A stretch of 64,000 bases of DNA from Pohlia nutans (GCA_022496805.1 CM040093.1:5396501-5460500), one strand, 5' to 3'. Shown: positions 45,671-57,625, counted from the stretch's first letter. The notes: generated by a model from the letters alone, not told the origin. Numbers and translations are program-made.

Positions 45671-47107
45671 GGCAGCTGTTGGCGTAATGTCCTGGCCCTC
45701 CGCACTTGTAGCAGTAGATTACGCGCTCTGCGTATCCGGTTAGCTGATTTCCCGGATTCGCGCTTGACCCGACCCCCGGGAAGCTCCTAGGTGGTGCGAT
45801 TTGGGGGCGAGGAACCTGGCCCCTTCCCCTTCCGTACCCTGGCTGGATCTGATAAACCGGCTGCATTTCCTCCTTGTTTTCCTCCTCCGGAATAGTGTAA
45901 TACACTCCGATTTCCGGGTCCACAAATTGGACTGATCTCCGGAAAACCGGTTGTGTACACTCGCTGGCGAAGTGGCCATGCTCCTTGCAGCGTGGGCACC
46001 ACATATTGGACCGGCTGGTAGGAACGATCTTCCTAGGCAACCGGTTCTCCGCCAAGTTCACCCGGATTGCATCCAGCGATTCCTTGATACTCTTCATCAC
46101 ATCATCTTGCTCTACTTTGACTCGAACCGTACCCTTGTCCCGTCCGGACTTCACTACCTTCGAACTCGTGGTCCTCCCGTACTTTGACTCTGGTTCACTC
46201 TCCGAGCTTCCGGATTCTTCCGTATTGCTGTCTGCGTTGCTCGAACTGTCTACACTCTCGGACTCGGAGTACTTCTTCTTCTTCTTCCGGTCCCTATAGC
46301 GGTGCTTCTTACTCTTTTCTTCCTTGTGGTCACTCCTCTTCAGTGACTTCCGGAGTGACTGGGCGGAGTTCTCATAGTTCTGAGCAGCCTCCATGGCTTC
46401 CCGGAGACTAGCCGGTCTGTTCTGCCGGATATGGAATCCCATCTCCTTGGGAAATCCGGCCACATACCACTCCACTTGTACGCTGGGAGCGATTTCAGTG
46501 GTGAGTTTCTGGATAAGCCCCTTCACCCGCTGTCCGTACTTCCGGACAGATTCCGTCGTCTTCATGGTCATCGTGCTCAGGCGTCCGAGTGCTCTGGCTT
46601 CTCCTCCCGCCTCCCAGAACGTCCGGACAAAGGCACTGGTCAGCTTGTCCCAGTCTTCCCTGACGTCTACCGGAACATCCAAGTACCACTTCAGGGCTTC
46701 TCCTTTCAGCAACCCGGCAAACACCCGGAGTCTGGATTCCGGATCTTCCTGGTTAGCCCGGGTAGTGGCCACAAACTCATCCAACCAATCATCCACGTCA
46801 TTCTCCCCATCTCCCTTAAACCGGTTATACTTCAACCGTGTGAGTGGACCTCTCCGTACCATCTCCATCGGAGCTTCTTCTTCTTCTTCTGAATCCGGGT
46901 GGGTATAAATTTCCGGTTGAAACCCAGACCTTGGTGCTCCACAACCGGGACAACAATCTCTTCCGGTCGAGTGGCGTAGAAGGTCTCTTCTTCCGGAAAA
47001 TTAAACTCCCTTGCCAACGTTGTTGGTCCACCACTGGCGTTCGCTTTCTTCCGTGCGGATCGCGTAATCCTTCTTAGATCAGCTTCACTAGATTGCCCTT
47101 GAGTCAT
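45671..47107 (-). CDS. Family-B Gypsy Gag, proximal part, split by the hAT-type element
   Basis: ATG at 47107. N-terminus (RRITRSARKKANASGG), then a 1-nt shift near 46950, then a Retrotrans_gag-type capsid (RFKGDGENDVDDWLDEF, WYLDVPVDVREDWDKLTSAFVRTFW), a basic KHRYRDRKKKKKY stretch and two CCHC knuckles, CPRCKEHGHFASEC and CYKCGGPGHYANSC. The sequence breaks at the 8-bp target duplication (45663-45670) directly after the second knuckle; the third knuckle is at 23.98 kb. The copy is non-functional as it stands. Confidence 0.85.
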
Positions 47108-47294
47108 GAATCGAATCCGGTAGTCCTCGCATCCTTCTCCTCTTTTCCTCCGGACTCGCACTTGCGACTTCCACAGGTAGGATCTCCTCTAGTGAAACCG
47201 GTTTACAGATCGGCCTCCGCGCCTTTCGTACTTCAGATCCAGGATATCTCCTTTGCTTCCCAGCTTTAGAATCCCCGGCAGCAGTGCCAAAATT

Positions 47295-48480
47295 TGTGCA
47301 TGTCGTAGCACGTGATACCGGATACTCCTCTAGAACGCACTTTTTTGTATTAAGAACGCTCGTAGAGGTGATTTCCGGGTTATCGTTCCGCGGAGATTTT
47401 GTGAAGTGGGAGGTTTCCGGAGATGGTCCTGGGCTGATGATCCCTCTCTTGCTATCACCAGCTGAATTCCTCTTTCCTATTGAACCGGGTCTTCTCCTAC
47501 TGACTGACCCGATTGCGACTAGATCCGGTATCCTTCCGGGGAGGACTCCTCACTAACCTTCCTTTCCCCGGTCCACCTTTGTGACCTGATCCGGTTTCGT
47601 TTAACCTCTATTTCCCCTCAGAGGGTTCTCCATTCACATTAGTGGTGCTGGATTGAAAGACACACCCCTCCCTACTGATTCAAGTGATGGGAACTTCACT
47701 ACCTTCCGGTTTAACTCACAAAACTCCTAATCCCGGGTACTTACCGTACTGCCCTTCAACTCCTAGTTTTACCCAACCGGCAGCCGTGTCACACAAGCAC
47801 AACCCGGTTTCCCCTTTCTCCCCAATTACTACAACAACTTACTAACCAGAATAGACACTGTCCGGGGAGTCTGGAACTAATGATCAGGTATTCTAGTGCT
47901 CTGTCTTACTCCGGTGATCCCGTATTTCCCTTCGACTGGACTTTCCGAGTGCTGGCACCTCAACCGGACTACTTGTCCAGGAGTTCTGTGCAACCCGGAG
48001 TACACCCTCCTACCTGCCCAGCCACTAACCCGGATTACCTAGCGCACGGAACTTGGAAACCACTCTTTCAAACAGCCCTCAAATCACCTAAAAACCCGTA
48101 TTCAGACTTCAAACCCGAATCACTTGAGGACCCGGCTTGCCTACCCGGTTACCAAGGCACTCTTGACCACTGTACCATTCCACAAACAACCACACAACAC
48201 ACACACGATTTTTGGATAATGCTTTACAGCAGTTTGCTTTCAAGGAAACAGTAATACAAAAAGACCCCAAGAATGCCAAGCATTCCTGGGCAAGTAGTGA
48301 TCCCCACCCACCGGACCGGAATTCCTGCCCAGATCCTACAAACCCGGGATCCGGAAATCAAGGGAAATCACAAAAAGGCCCCAAACCTATCCTACGGATA
48401 AAAGCGCCTAACCTACCACACCGAAAGTCCTATGTACACGCGGGCTAGTCTACCTAGCCTAAGTGCCTACCACTTAGCCT
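47295..48480 (-). repeat. Family-B LTR region between ORFx and gag
   Basis: The 3' LTR end lies near 47295 (TGTGCA on the plus strand); next to it the minus strand reads AATTTTGGCACTGCTGCCGG, a Gypsy-like primer-binding/leader region. The same LTR end occurs at 58590-58606. The boundary toward ORFx is uncertain (between about 48240 and 48480), so LTR length is roughly 0.9-1.2 kb. No gene inside. Confidence 0.65.
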
Positions 48481-48507
48481 GATCCGGTTCACACTGCACC
48501 CCGGAAT

Positions 48508-51270
48508 CTACTAGTCATCCTGCCCCTCCGGAGTACTGGCCCGATCGCCGTCAGAGCCCTCTTCCTGTTCCGGGTTGGACTTCGGGGAAGCATCCTCCTT
48601 CTTCTTTGACCGGCGCTCCCGGACTTCTTCCTGGTCGCCTCCCTCCTCGAACTCCGGTCGACTCTCGTTCGGCTCGTCCTCCTAGGTCTCATGCTCCTCC
48701 GGTTTGCCCGCATCCACTTCGCGCTCCTCTGGCTCACCGGCGTCCGTTCTGCCTTCCTAGCCTCCCGTATCCGGCTGGCCGTCCACCTCTTGGTCTTCCT
48801 CGGGTCCTAACTCCTTACCGGGGGTGGTCCCGGTCTCCGCCAAATCCGCAGCCTGGTCTGCCAAATTGGCCAGGCTGGCCTCTAAATGGTCCCCTCCGAG
48901 ACTTGCATCCGGATTCCCCCGCGGCATGCTCAACACCGGACTCGCAGCCGGTCTTGAAGTCTGCTCCGGAGTAGATTGGCCCCCGGCCATCATCCTATCC
49001 ATCTCCCCTATTCCGGGTGCATCCTGTGATATATGGAATGGGGCCAACAATTCTCTACTGGCTAGGGATGCATTCGTACCTCTCTGATTTGCCTCCCTCT
49101 CATCCGGTCCGGACCCGGATGGAAATCTTGCCTGGTTCTCCGCCAGCAGTTTCCGGAATTCCACCAACCGTGCCTCGACCCTTGCGGCGTACTTCTTCAC
49201 CACATTCGTCACTCGAGCAGCACCGTCCAATCCGGCTTCGACCACCTTCTCCTGGTACAACCGGGCCTCCGTCTGGTCCTCCCCATCCGGTTTGAACAGT
49301 GACTCGAGGAGCTGGTAAGTGGGCGACTTTTGCCCCTCCAGAGCCCGGATCTCATCCTGCAGCTCTAGCAGTACTAGGGCCCTCTCCGAAGCTTCCTTCC
49401 GGAGCTTCTCTACCTCCTTCCTCATCTTCTGGACGATCCCCGGATACTTCTCCACCTGCGTACTCCGGATGGCATTCCCAACCTCCTTCATCGAAGTATA
49501 GATGGGATGGTACTTCCCTTCTACCTTCTCTAGCGCCTCCCTGACCGGCTTGAAGAAGTCCTCCTCTGATTCGCGCACGGGAATGTCCTCCAGTTTCGGT
49601 TCTCTACTCCGGGGGGCCCGCTCATAAGTCCGGATCTCCTCTGGGTACTCCTCTTCGTCCTGCACCGGTTTCGAGCCTCGTGCCCTCTTGGTTTTGACCT
49701 TGACGTTCTTCTGACGTCCGCTCGACTCCGGTGCTCGTCCTCTCTTTCCCCGGCTATGCACCGGTGTTGTCTTCCTATGCTTCTTCTTTGGAGGAACCCT
49801 AAAACCGGTCACAATAGTGTCCTGATCCTCGTCCTTTTCTTCCTCCTCTTCCTTCGGAATCCTCAAGCGCCTCCTCACCTGTCCTCGGGGCAGTGCTGTA
49901 GAGGTAGTCGCCTCGTCCGGTGCCTCCTGGTCCGGTTCCTCCCCGGACTCCGATCCGTCCGGAGTCTCCAGGAGTTTCTTGAGTTGGCCTCGGGTGCGCG
50001 TCCTAAAGGGGACCGTCTCCACCGGTGTACCCTGGTCCGGTTCCTCGTCCTCTGCCCGGGTCTCCGAGGGCCCCGGTTGGCCTTCCTCTACATCCGGATC
50101 GACCGCTACTAGTTCCTCCACTTCTCTCACTTCCTGCTCTTCCTGTTCTTCCTCATCCGGGCTGTCCTCGTCCTCGCTCTCCTCCGGATTCCCCTCCCGG
50201 GTCGTTGGCGGCTCCCGGTCTACGATCCTCCGGCGGCTCTCCCATTGATTTCTCTCTTTGGTCGTGAGGAGTCCGTACTGTGCATACAAATGATAAACAA
50301 AAGGGGTTAGAGGACATCCCTTTTGCCCTCCAATTTTGAGCGCTTCCCGGCCTACCAACTCGTGCACGATGAGTCCCCACCCGGTTTTCCGGTTGTTTAG
50401 GTAGGCCTCGTAAATGGCCTTCATCAATTTGATCGTGCAGGTGGTGGGTTTTTCCGGGTTCAAGATGGGCACCAAAAACAGCAGCAGGCGCCTCTCCCGG
50501 TTGTCCCTGCAATCGTCCACCCGGAAACCGTCCTTCTCAGAAACCGGTTTAGTAAACCTCTCCTTCACCCATCCGGAATCCTACTTGCTCTTGTCGTATC
50601 CAAACGGGCTGTTAGGGAACTTGTACGTCACGCGCCAAAGCTTCGAGTTCTATTTCCTCTACTGCCCCCGGATTTTGCTGTCCCGGAATTCAGCCACCAC
50701 CCGGCCTCCTCCTAACTCCTGCAACATAGCATCATCGTGGAGGTCCCAGGGCAGGTACAGAAACTCCTCGCACCCAATTTTGCGTAAATCCTTCCACAGC
50801 TGCTCCCTGTGTCCCGCATTGGTCGGGATAACCGGGCGCACCAACTTCTCCGGAACCGGCAGTCCGAGCCTCCAATCGTCCTTCCGTCCCATCGCTGCTG
50901 GCTCCAAAACTTCCTGCCCTTGGTTGCGCGCGCTCCGCCTAAGCTCCCGGAAGACTTGCTCGTCGCCCGGTCGCTCTTCCTCCTCTCTCATAGCATCCGG
51001 AAACACAACAATTTGGCGTAGGGGTGGACTGGAAACACTATGCAAAAATGAACAGTGAACCGCCCTAATTAAAGCCGCCCGTTTCAAGGCGCGAAACGTG
51101 GCCGGGTCCATCCGTGACCCGTCCATCCCTACCCGGTTTCCAGTTCGGATCCCGTCCCAATCCGGGTACCTACTGTCAAAACCGGACCCTAGCAATAACT
51201 CTACAGTGCGCGCGAGCGCCTCTTCTACATAAATAACTAAATGTGCTATTATGGTCGCTCCCACACTCAT
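48508..51270 (-). CDS. Family-B ORFx, longest copy, five in-frame TAGs
   Basis: ATG 51268-51270 to tandem TAG TAG at 48508-48513, about 920 codons with no frameshift. In-frame TAGs at 50659, 50650, 50581, 48757 and 48682. It starts MSVGATIIAHLVIYVEEALAR, then the shared domain (KIGCEEFLYLPWDLHDD, VKERFTKPVSEKDGFRVDD, GCPLTPFVYHLYAQYG), acidic and Ser/Pro low-complexity, a coiled coil (about 49200-49500) and a Glu-rich tail persisting after the TAG at 48757 (EEREVDAGKPEEHE). Against the 5-kb copy, one TAG aligns with Trp, showing that at least some are nonsense mutations. It lies upstream of an LTR that is followed by gag, as in a tandem arrangement. Confidence 0.7.
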
Positions 51271-51344
51271 TTATGGAGATTCGGGCTACTCCTAGCTACC
51301 CTAAAACCCTAACTCTCTACTTCTAGGTCGAACGAGGTTCGACA

Positions 51345-51592
51345 CTCGAAGTCGAGTGGAGGTGGTAGTTCTAGGGCAGCAAGGAGTTCTTGAGCGGTTG
51401 CGTCCTCGGGTGGTAATTGTTGGAGTCGTTCCTGAATTGCCGAGGATTGAAGGAATGCCTAGGAACGAAACCGTTTGCGTTCTTCGTCCATCAAGAGTAC
51501 ATTTTCCCCGGTAGCTGGCGGATTGTTCAGTAGTGAGTCGTACGAAGGGCGCTGCCAGGTGGAAGAGTGTGGATGTCGTGCGGTTTGATGCT
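51345..51592 (-). pseudogene. Inverted family-A gag fragment
   Basis: The reverse complement aligns to gag at 52375-52620 (CAGCTACCGG, then CGAACAGTTTCGTG-like sequence). It is the exact continuation of the fragment ending at 2794, with the shared AGCAT target duplication. Homology to ORFx ends at about 51344, so this marks an older truncation point. Confidence 0.8.
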
Positions 51593-51997
51593 TGTTAACC
51601 GTAATTTAGGAGTTACCGGTAGAGCTACCGATGTGAGTCTTACCTGGGTAATTTTCCAAGCTACCCCAGTAGGTAGATCTAGCAGACACTGTTTACCGAT
51701 CTGACCTAACTGTCAGATCTGGTTGTACTATGGTATAAAAGCAATAGAGCCAACTCCATTGACACGCCTCATTTTTCCTAGACGATTGATTTCTTGTGAT
51801 ATTGATTCTTCTCTACCGAGTAGTCTCTTTAGGTATTTTTTTGATATGGTCTGATTAACTTATTTTACCTTAGTTCCGAGGTAATCGACTTAGTCTTTAG
51901 TGTTCGAGTGTCCAGTCTGTTAGCTTCCTTCTCCTCGGTAGTTATTAAACTCTCGGTACTGATTACCGAATAGGTGTTTTACCAAGAGGAACTACCA
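51593..51997 (+). repeat. A1 5' LTR
   Basis: 405 bp, TGTTAACC...AACTACCA, with TATAAAAGCAATAGAGCC promoter core. Followed after TT by TGGCGACCATCTAGTG (52000-52015), the presumptive primer-binding site. Confidence 0.9.
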
Positions 51998-52169
51998 TTT
52001 GGCGACCATCTAGTGTTTGAATTCTAGAACTCCATTACTTCACAACGGAGCAGTTACCGATCCCCATACTCTATTAGCAACTAGCATCTGTGTGACACCA
52101 CGCCTTTTTCTGTCTTATCAACATTTTCCTGTCCGGTTGACCAAAAGTTCTAATAGACCAGACTTTCCC

Positions 52170-55100
52170 ATCGCCCGGCGCCACACTAGATCTGCAGGAC
52201 CACCGCCCCAGATCGACCTCGAGGCCCTCAAAACTTCCAATACTCGCATGCACCCAAGCGTCCAAGATTTGTTACCGTCACCAATTTTCCGCATTAACTC
52301 CACAGCGACTCATCCGACAAGACGGCCTCCACCTTTACTCACACAAGACGAATTACCGACACTGCAAGAACTCCAAACAGCAAGACATCCCCACTCATCC
52401 ACTAGGCCGAGGCCATCTTCCGATCCGGTACATCACTACCCAGCAGCTACCGGAGAGACCTTACAACTTACCGACGAAGAACGCGAACAGTTTCGTGCCC
52501 AGTCATTTCTACAGTCCTCAGCCATTCAAGACCGACTTCAACAACTCCCTCCAGAAGACGCCACGGATCACGAACTTCTCGCAGCTCTCGAACCGACTTC
52601 TCCAATGGATCTCGACTTAGCTGCGTCAAGATTACACCTACCCCATTATCGCCAAGATCATGGACGTAACCCGGTCATACATCCAGCGGTCCACCCACAA
52701 CCGATACCAGGACAACAATACCCGGTACAACAGCAATCTTTGAGATATCCTCCTCCACCACCTTACCACCAGGTTCGTCCTAGACCTCCTAGTCAGTTTT
52801 GCACGATCTTTGGTCATACCAATCATCCTTCTATTTCTTGTCCCTATAATTTTCCTCCACCACACCACATTATGGCAACCGGAGTACCGACCCCAACCTA
52901 CCGACCTGCCAGCGACCCAAGTGTTCAACCCGCAGGCCGACGCCCTCCCTCGATCGCTCGGAAAGCGGTACCGTATCCTGAGTATAAAACCGGTAAGTGT
53001 CCCGAGACACATTGCCGTAAGTTTGAAGCTGCTATTAGATTAAATGGCGAAACGGAAAACATGGTCCAATTGGAATTATTCGGTAATTCTCTCACTGAGA
53101 AAGAGTCGAATTGGTTCACATACCATAGACGGGTACATCCTACTAATACAATGCAGGAGGTACTTACCGCATTCAAAAAGCGCTACCAAACCATCAAAAC
53201 CGACGACCAAACCTATATCCAATTTCGAACGATCAACCAGCAACCGAAGGAATCTGTCGATGATTACGCCGAACGTCTCCAGCCACTAGCGGACAATCTA
53301 ACAGTACCTCCGGATGATATGTTCATGTTAAGCAATTTTCGCGCCGGCTTATTAGAATACCTGCAGGTAGCCACCGTCGGCCTCCAACGAGACACATTTT
53401 CCGAAGCGGTGGACTCGGCACGTACAGCAGAAGAAGGTCTACCCCAACCACGAACACCACCGACTAGTACCGGAGACAACCACCGACATAACCTGAAGTG
53501 TACCGGCTGCGGTCGTATGGGACATGAATGGGGGACTTGTTACCGCAACCTAACCAGCGAATACGGGAAGAAGACCGGTACGGCCTCCATCCATCAGATT
53601 CAACCACAGCCAGCACCATCTCCGGTAAGTACCGAGAACCGACACACTTCTCGTAGTATAACCCCGGTACAGCGATATCCATGCAATATATGTGGATCCC
53701 TTGAACATCAGGGACATCGTTGTCCACTTTTATTAGATAAGGATGTAAAAAAAGCCATACAAAGCAAACTACCTACCCAATCAGGATCCTCGGTAGTCAT
53801 CACCGATGTCCATACTATCGATGTCCCTCACATGAGCCCTCGCACTCGGAGCCAGACACAGCCTCCTGACTCGGTAATTACAAACAGTCCTACCGAAGCT
53901 CCTCAACCAACCAAGGCACTGGATTGGCGGAACGAACAACTGCGCGAAGAAATGGTCAGGACGGTCCGCGAACTACAAGACCTCTCGGCATTGGAGTCAC
54001 CATCACACCGCGATACTCAAACCACTCCGACCAGCACCATGGATATATACAAAACCCTCCTTCAACAAATTCTATCACAAACCATCCATGTCAGTCTACA
54101 AAACCTTATGACTATAGCACCTAAGATTATCGACCACCTCCACCGCCATCTCGAACAGATAAATCCGACAAAAATCCCAGTTACCAGAGAACCAACAGTG
54201 GGAGTTCATTCGGTAGTAGCGATAGACCGACACATACCCATCATCTCAGCAAAAATTGGGAGTCATCAATTACATGATGTCCTGTTGGATGGAGGATCGG
54301 GAGTAAATGTCATCACCGAAACCGAACGACGAAGACTTGGACTACCGAACCCAACACCGGCACCTTCTAAATTACAAATGGCAGATAGTTCCCTCGTCCA
54401 ACCCGTGGGCTTACTCAGGGACATCACGATCTTCATCCACGGTATTCCCTATATCATTATTCTCACCGTTATTTCTTGCAAAGATGTCAATTCAGCGTAT
54501 ACATTATTGCTTGGTAGACCATGGCTCAGGGAAGCCCGAGTCATTCATGATTGGGCTCACGACAACATACAGATTATGGGTAATGGTACCACCCAAACAG
54601 TACGGATTAACCGGGCGCTAGGTTTTGAAACCATAACTCCCGATGCTCTCGTCTGCTACAACTACGTGGAAAACTCTACCGACAACCTCATTCTACCCCA
54701 AGCAGATAAGCTTCTCCTTCCGATTGGAACATTAGTCATTAACGACTGGTACCAGGGAAACACTACAGAACTCACCTTCCCAACCATAACCCATACGGAA
54801 GACAACATGCTAGTTACTACCATACCAATTCAGGAGACCAAGTCGTACCCAGCTACCAAACCGATATCGTCTTCACCTCGATCTACTACCCTAATACGAC
54901 AACCGACCTTGTTTACCGAACACGACACCACAACCAACACCACAACAGCACAAGCACCACCGAAACGGTCGCTACGTCATACCGAACCGACCACCCCGGC
55001 ATCACCGAGGCAGAAACCGTACCGAGCTCCAGGTTCGGCAGTATACAACCCTAACGCGCCGCCACCCTCCCAGCCTAGTTCATACCCCCTTACTTCACTT

Positions 55101-56207
55101 CTCTTTACTCCCCCAATCTATTCACTCATTTCCTTGTACACCTCTTCCTCTATTTATTCTCCCCTCAACATGCTTGCCTCCACGGTTCTCTCCCCTTCTC
55201 GGTTAGCTCTCAGCCTCCGCCCTCCCTCTCCGTCTCCCTCTCTTCTTCTCCGGCAACCACCCCCGGTAGCTACTGTTCACCGCCACCGACATAATCGACC
55301 GAGGCGAATAGCGCGGATTAGTGTTCGTCCTCCTTCTTGCTCGATAGCCCCTCTTTCTTCCACCTTCCGAGAGAAAAGGCGAGGAACTCCTCGTGTGCGT
55401 TTTTGCAGGATGACAGGTCAGAAGAAAACTCCAGTCGAAAGTCGCCGTGGAAGCTCATCCCGCGATAACCCGATCGGACCGAACTGGAAGGAGTTCACGT
55501 GCCTACCGCTCAAACACATGGTTGCCTGGCAAGCATTCGCCACCACCCATCCCAAAGAACGCGAGTGGATTCACCGAGTCGGCCTTGAAGATTTCGTCAG
55601 CCTACTGTGGGTTCAACCAATCCGCAAGGATGTCGTGGAGAATTTCATAAACACTGCGCACAACACCAAACAACAGTCAATCATCGGCGAGGCAATCGGG
55701 AGAGTCTACATTATCACACTGGAAGACATCACCAAAGTTCTCCGACTACCGATTGGCACGACTACCGAAGTGAACTCCAACCCGGATCCGGAGAAGTTCA
55801 AATACTGGAGCATCAGTCTCGACGGGCATGAAGCTCTTCACCGACCCGACACCGACGGTTACAGTGTTTCATTGGGACCGGCAGAGTTACGACCTCGGAA
55901 GTACGCTTTACTCCAATCAATCTACTTCAAAAGGAAGCAGTCCTATACATCCACGCAGTGCCTCCGTGAGATACTTACGGCCGATGAACTCTCTTTTACG
56001 ACTATCGGAGCATCTTGGAACTGGGCTCTCTTTATGCTCGGACAACTTCAGAAGGACCTCGCCACCATCCAAAGCGGCCATTCTCCAGTATGTCTCTCAG
56101 CAGAAATCTGGGACATGCTCCTCCGAGCACAAGAAGCCGCCGACACCACAACCGAACCAGCAGCACCGGTAACCGTCCCGACACCAACCACAACAGCAGC
56201 ACCATAA
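52170..56207 (+). CDS. A1 Gag-PR-PMD-like polyprotein
   Basis: The start codon conserved in the 2582 fragment (ATG) is ATC at 52170 here, so the native start is lost. Order from 52170: disordered Pro/Gln-rich N-terminus; a degraded knuckle (CTIFGHTNHPSISC, one Cys now Phe); capsid (ELFGNSLTEKESNWFTYH, about 53060-53400); knuckles CTGCGRMGHEWGTC and CNICGSLEHQGHRC; protease VLLDGGSGVNVITE (about 54280); linker; PMD-like domain (about 55480-55900: WIHRVGLEDFVSLLW, LEDITKVLRLPIG). Frame closes with TAA 56205-56207 but stays open beyond. No polymerase or integrase motifs. The product would form particles needing a partner element for reverse transcription. Confidence 0.8.
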   Translation: MARRHTRSAGPPPQIDLEALKTSNTRMHPSVQDLLPSPIFRINSTATHPTRRPPPLLTQDELPTLQELQTARHPHSSTRPRPSSDPVHHYPAATGETLQLTDEEREQFRAQSFLQSSAIQDRLQQLPPEDATDHELLAALEPTSPMDLDLAASRLHLPHYRQDHGRNPVIHPAVHPQPIPGQQYPVQQQSLRYPPPPPYHQVRPRPPSQFCTIFGHTNHPSISCPYNFPPPHHIMATGVPTPTYRPASDPSVQPAGRRPPSIARKAVPYPEYKTGKCPETHCRKFEAAIRLNGETENMVQLELFGNSLTEKESNWFTYHRRVHPTNTMQEVLTAFKKRYQTIKTDDQTYIQFRTINQQPKESVDDYAERLQPLADNLTVPPDDMFMLSNFRAGLLEYLQVATVGLQRDTFSEAVDSARTAEEGLPQPRTPPTSTGDNHRHNLKCTGCGRMGHEWGTCYRNLTSEYGKKTGTASIHQIQPQPAPSPVSTENRHTSRSITPVQRYPCNICGSLEHQGHRCPLLLDKDVKKAIQSKLPTQSGSSVVITDVHTIDVPHMSPRTRSQTQPPDSVITNSPTEAPQPTKALDWRNEQLREEMVRTVRELQDLSALESPSHRDTQTTPTSTMDIYKTLLQQILSQTIHVSLQNLMTIAPKIIDHLHRHLEQINPTKIPVTREPTVGVHSVVAIDRHIPIISAKIGSHQLHDVLLDGGSGVNVITETERRRLGLPNPTPAPSKLQMADSSLVQPVGLLRDITIFIHGIPYIIILTVISCKDVNSAYTLLLGRPWLREARVIHDWAHDNIQIMGNGTTQTVRINRALGFETITPDALVCYNYVENSTDNLILPQADKLLLPIGTLVINDWYQGNTTELTFPTITHTEDNMLVTTIPIQETKSYPATKPISSSPRSTTLIRQPTLFTEHDTTTNTTTAQAPPKRSLRHTEPTTPASPRQKPYRAPGSAVYNPNAPPPSQPSSYPLTSLLFTPPIYSLISLYTSSSIYSPLNMLASTVLSPSRLALSLRPPSPSPSLLLRQPPPVATVHRHRHNRPRRIARISVRPPSCSIAPLSSTFREKRRGTPRVRFCRMTGQKKTPVESRRGSSSRDNPIGPNWKEFTCLPLKHMVAWQAFATTHPKEREWIHRVGLEDFVSLLWVQPIRKDVVENFINTAHNTKQQSIIGEAIGRVYIITLEDITKVLRLPIGTTTEVNSNPDPEKFKYWSISLDGHEALHRPDTDGYSVSLGPAELRPRKYALLQSIYFKRKQSYTSTQCLREILTADELSFTTIGASWNWALFMLGQLQKDLATIQSGHSPVCLSAEIWDMLLRAQEAADTTTEPAAPVTVPTPTTTAAP

Positions 56208-57560
56208 CCAGTAACAAGCACCGCCAACCGCACTCCACCTTCCCCAATACCAGGACGTGTACATCGATATGAACTACCGAAGCAGCTGACGTCCCTACCC
56301 CTTTTTTCTACGTTTCCTGACTTAGGCATCGCGTCTCGACTCCGCAGTCACATCACACCGACTTCCAAACGTAAGCACCGACTCGACCTTACCGATGCCC
56401 TCAACGAATTTGGCAGGAATTCCCGACCCCGAACCGACCGTGGCGGCGACTCCTCCTCTACACACCGATCCTCCCAGCACACTCCGTCCCCAGCACCGAA
56501 TCAGTCACCGAATCGCTCATCCTCGTCACCACCACGGATCATTGGCGAGAATCCACCACCACCGCCACGGAACCAACCACTGCAAACTTCAGGTACACTC
56601 CCTACCGAGACAACTCCACCTACCGATTTCCAAGCTTCTGAACAGATCCCACCACCCCGGACTTCAGGTCCTCACGCAACGGAGCATACCAAACCTCCGA
56701 ATACTCGGCTCCATGGCCCGCGGAACTTGTTTCAAAATGTCTGCTTTCTTCAACGCACAACAGACACGCTGACAGAGGTACTTACCGAGGTCCAAACACA
56801 AGTTCACCGACTCACCATCTCCGACCCGGCAGCACATCAGCGCCAACTTGAGACCGCCCAAAAGCGGATTACCAAGCTGGAGGGACAACTCGACACCTCC
56901 AAAAACGAAGCCCGACAACATGCTACCGACCTCGCTAGAATTCGCGAAGACCATGAACATGCACGCACCGAAGTCGCCGACCTGACTCAGCAATTACAAG
57001 CCCAGGGAACTCTCTTAACCACCGCCCAAACCGAAAGCGAGCAGCTCAGAGCCGACACAGCGGAACACAGAGTCACCATCCAATCTCTCCGGCAGGCTTT
57101 ACAGACCGAGACGAACCACCGCGCAACCGTCACCACCGAACTGGAGCATCTAGTTACCAAATACAACTCGCTGCACAACCAAGCACAGGACATCGAGACG
57201 GCACTGTACAACACCTACCGAATGCTTAACCAGTACCGACAGGCACATCCGGCTTTTATTCCGCAACCTCCATCACCGGACTCTACAGACACCAACATTG
57301 TCAACCCCGTCACGACAGAAAACGACCCCATCCAAGCTCCCCCACTACCGACGGAGGGCTTTGACTCCTTCTTCAGGGATTCATTTGATGGCCGTGAATT
57401 ACTCAGCCCCCTCACGCAAGGAAATATCAGTGCACCAGACACCAAGACGCCCAGCCATCCTCGGCACAACACACCGAATATCGAGGAGCCTACCGGATCA
57501 GAGGACGAAGGGTTTCGGGTGTCTCGCACCATCACTAGGCAAACCGACCCTACAGTGTAA
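56208..57560 (+). CDS. A1 C-terminal disordered and coiled-coil region
   Basis: Continues the same frame after TAA 56205. A Pro/Ser/Arg-rich segment contains DLTDALNEFGR, matching VDMALQEFGR of A2. From about 56760 to 57210 a heptad-rich coiled coil (LETAQKRITKLEGQLDTSKNEA) follows. It ends at TAA 57558-57560 just before the polypurine tract. This region is conserved in A2 in position and character, so it is part of the family's protein rather than chance. Confidence 0.7.
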   Translation, partial: PVTSTANRTPPSPIPGRVHRYELPKQLTSLPLFSTFPDLGIASRLRSHITPTSKRKHRLDLTDALNEFGRNSRPRTDRGGDSSSTHRSSQHTPSPAPNQSPNRSSSSPPRIIGENPPPPPRNQPLQTSGTLPTETTPPTDFQASEQIPPPRTSGPHATEHTKPPNTRLHGPRNLFQNVCFLQRTTDTLTEVLTEVQTQVHRLTISDPAAHQRQLETAQKRITKLEGQLDTSKNEARQHATDLARIREDHEHARTEVADLTQQLQAQGTLLTTAQTESEQLRADTAEHRVTIQSLRQALQTETNHRATVTTELEHLVTKYNSLHNQAQDIETALYNTYRMLNQYRQAHPAFIPQPPSPDSTDTNIVNPVTTENDPIQAPPLPTEGFDSFFRDSFDGRELLSPLTQGNISAPDTKTPSHPRHNTPNIEEPTGSEDEGFRVSRTITRQTDPTV

Positions 57561-57610
57561 AAATCCCTCCAGTATCTCTCAATTAGACAAGTTCCAGGTG
57601 TGAACTTGGT

Positions 57611-57625
57611 TTAGAGGGGGGATAG
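57611..57625 (+). promoter_or_regulatory. A1 polypurine tract
   Basis: AGAGGGGGGATAG directly before the 3' LTR; the same tract precedes the A2 3' LTR. Expected plus-strand DNA primer. Confidence 0.85.
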
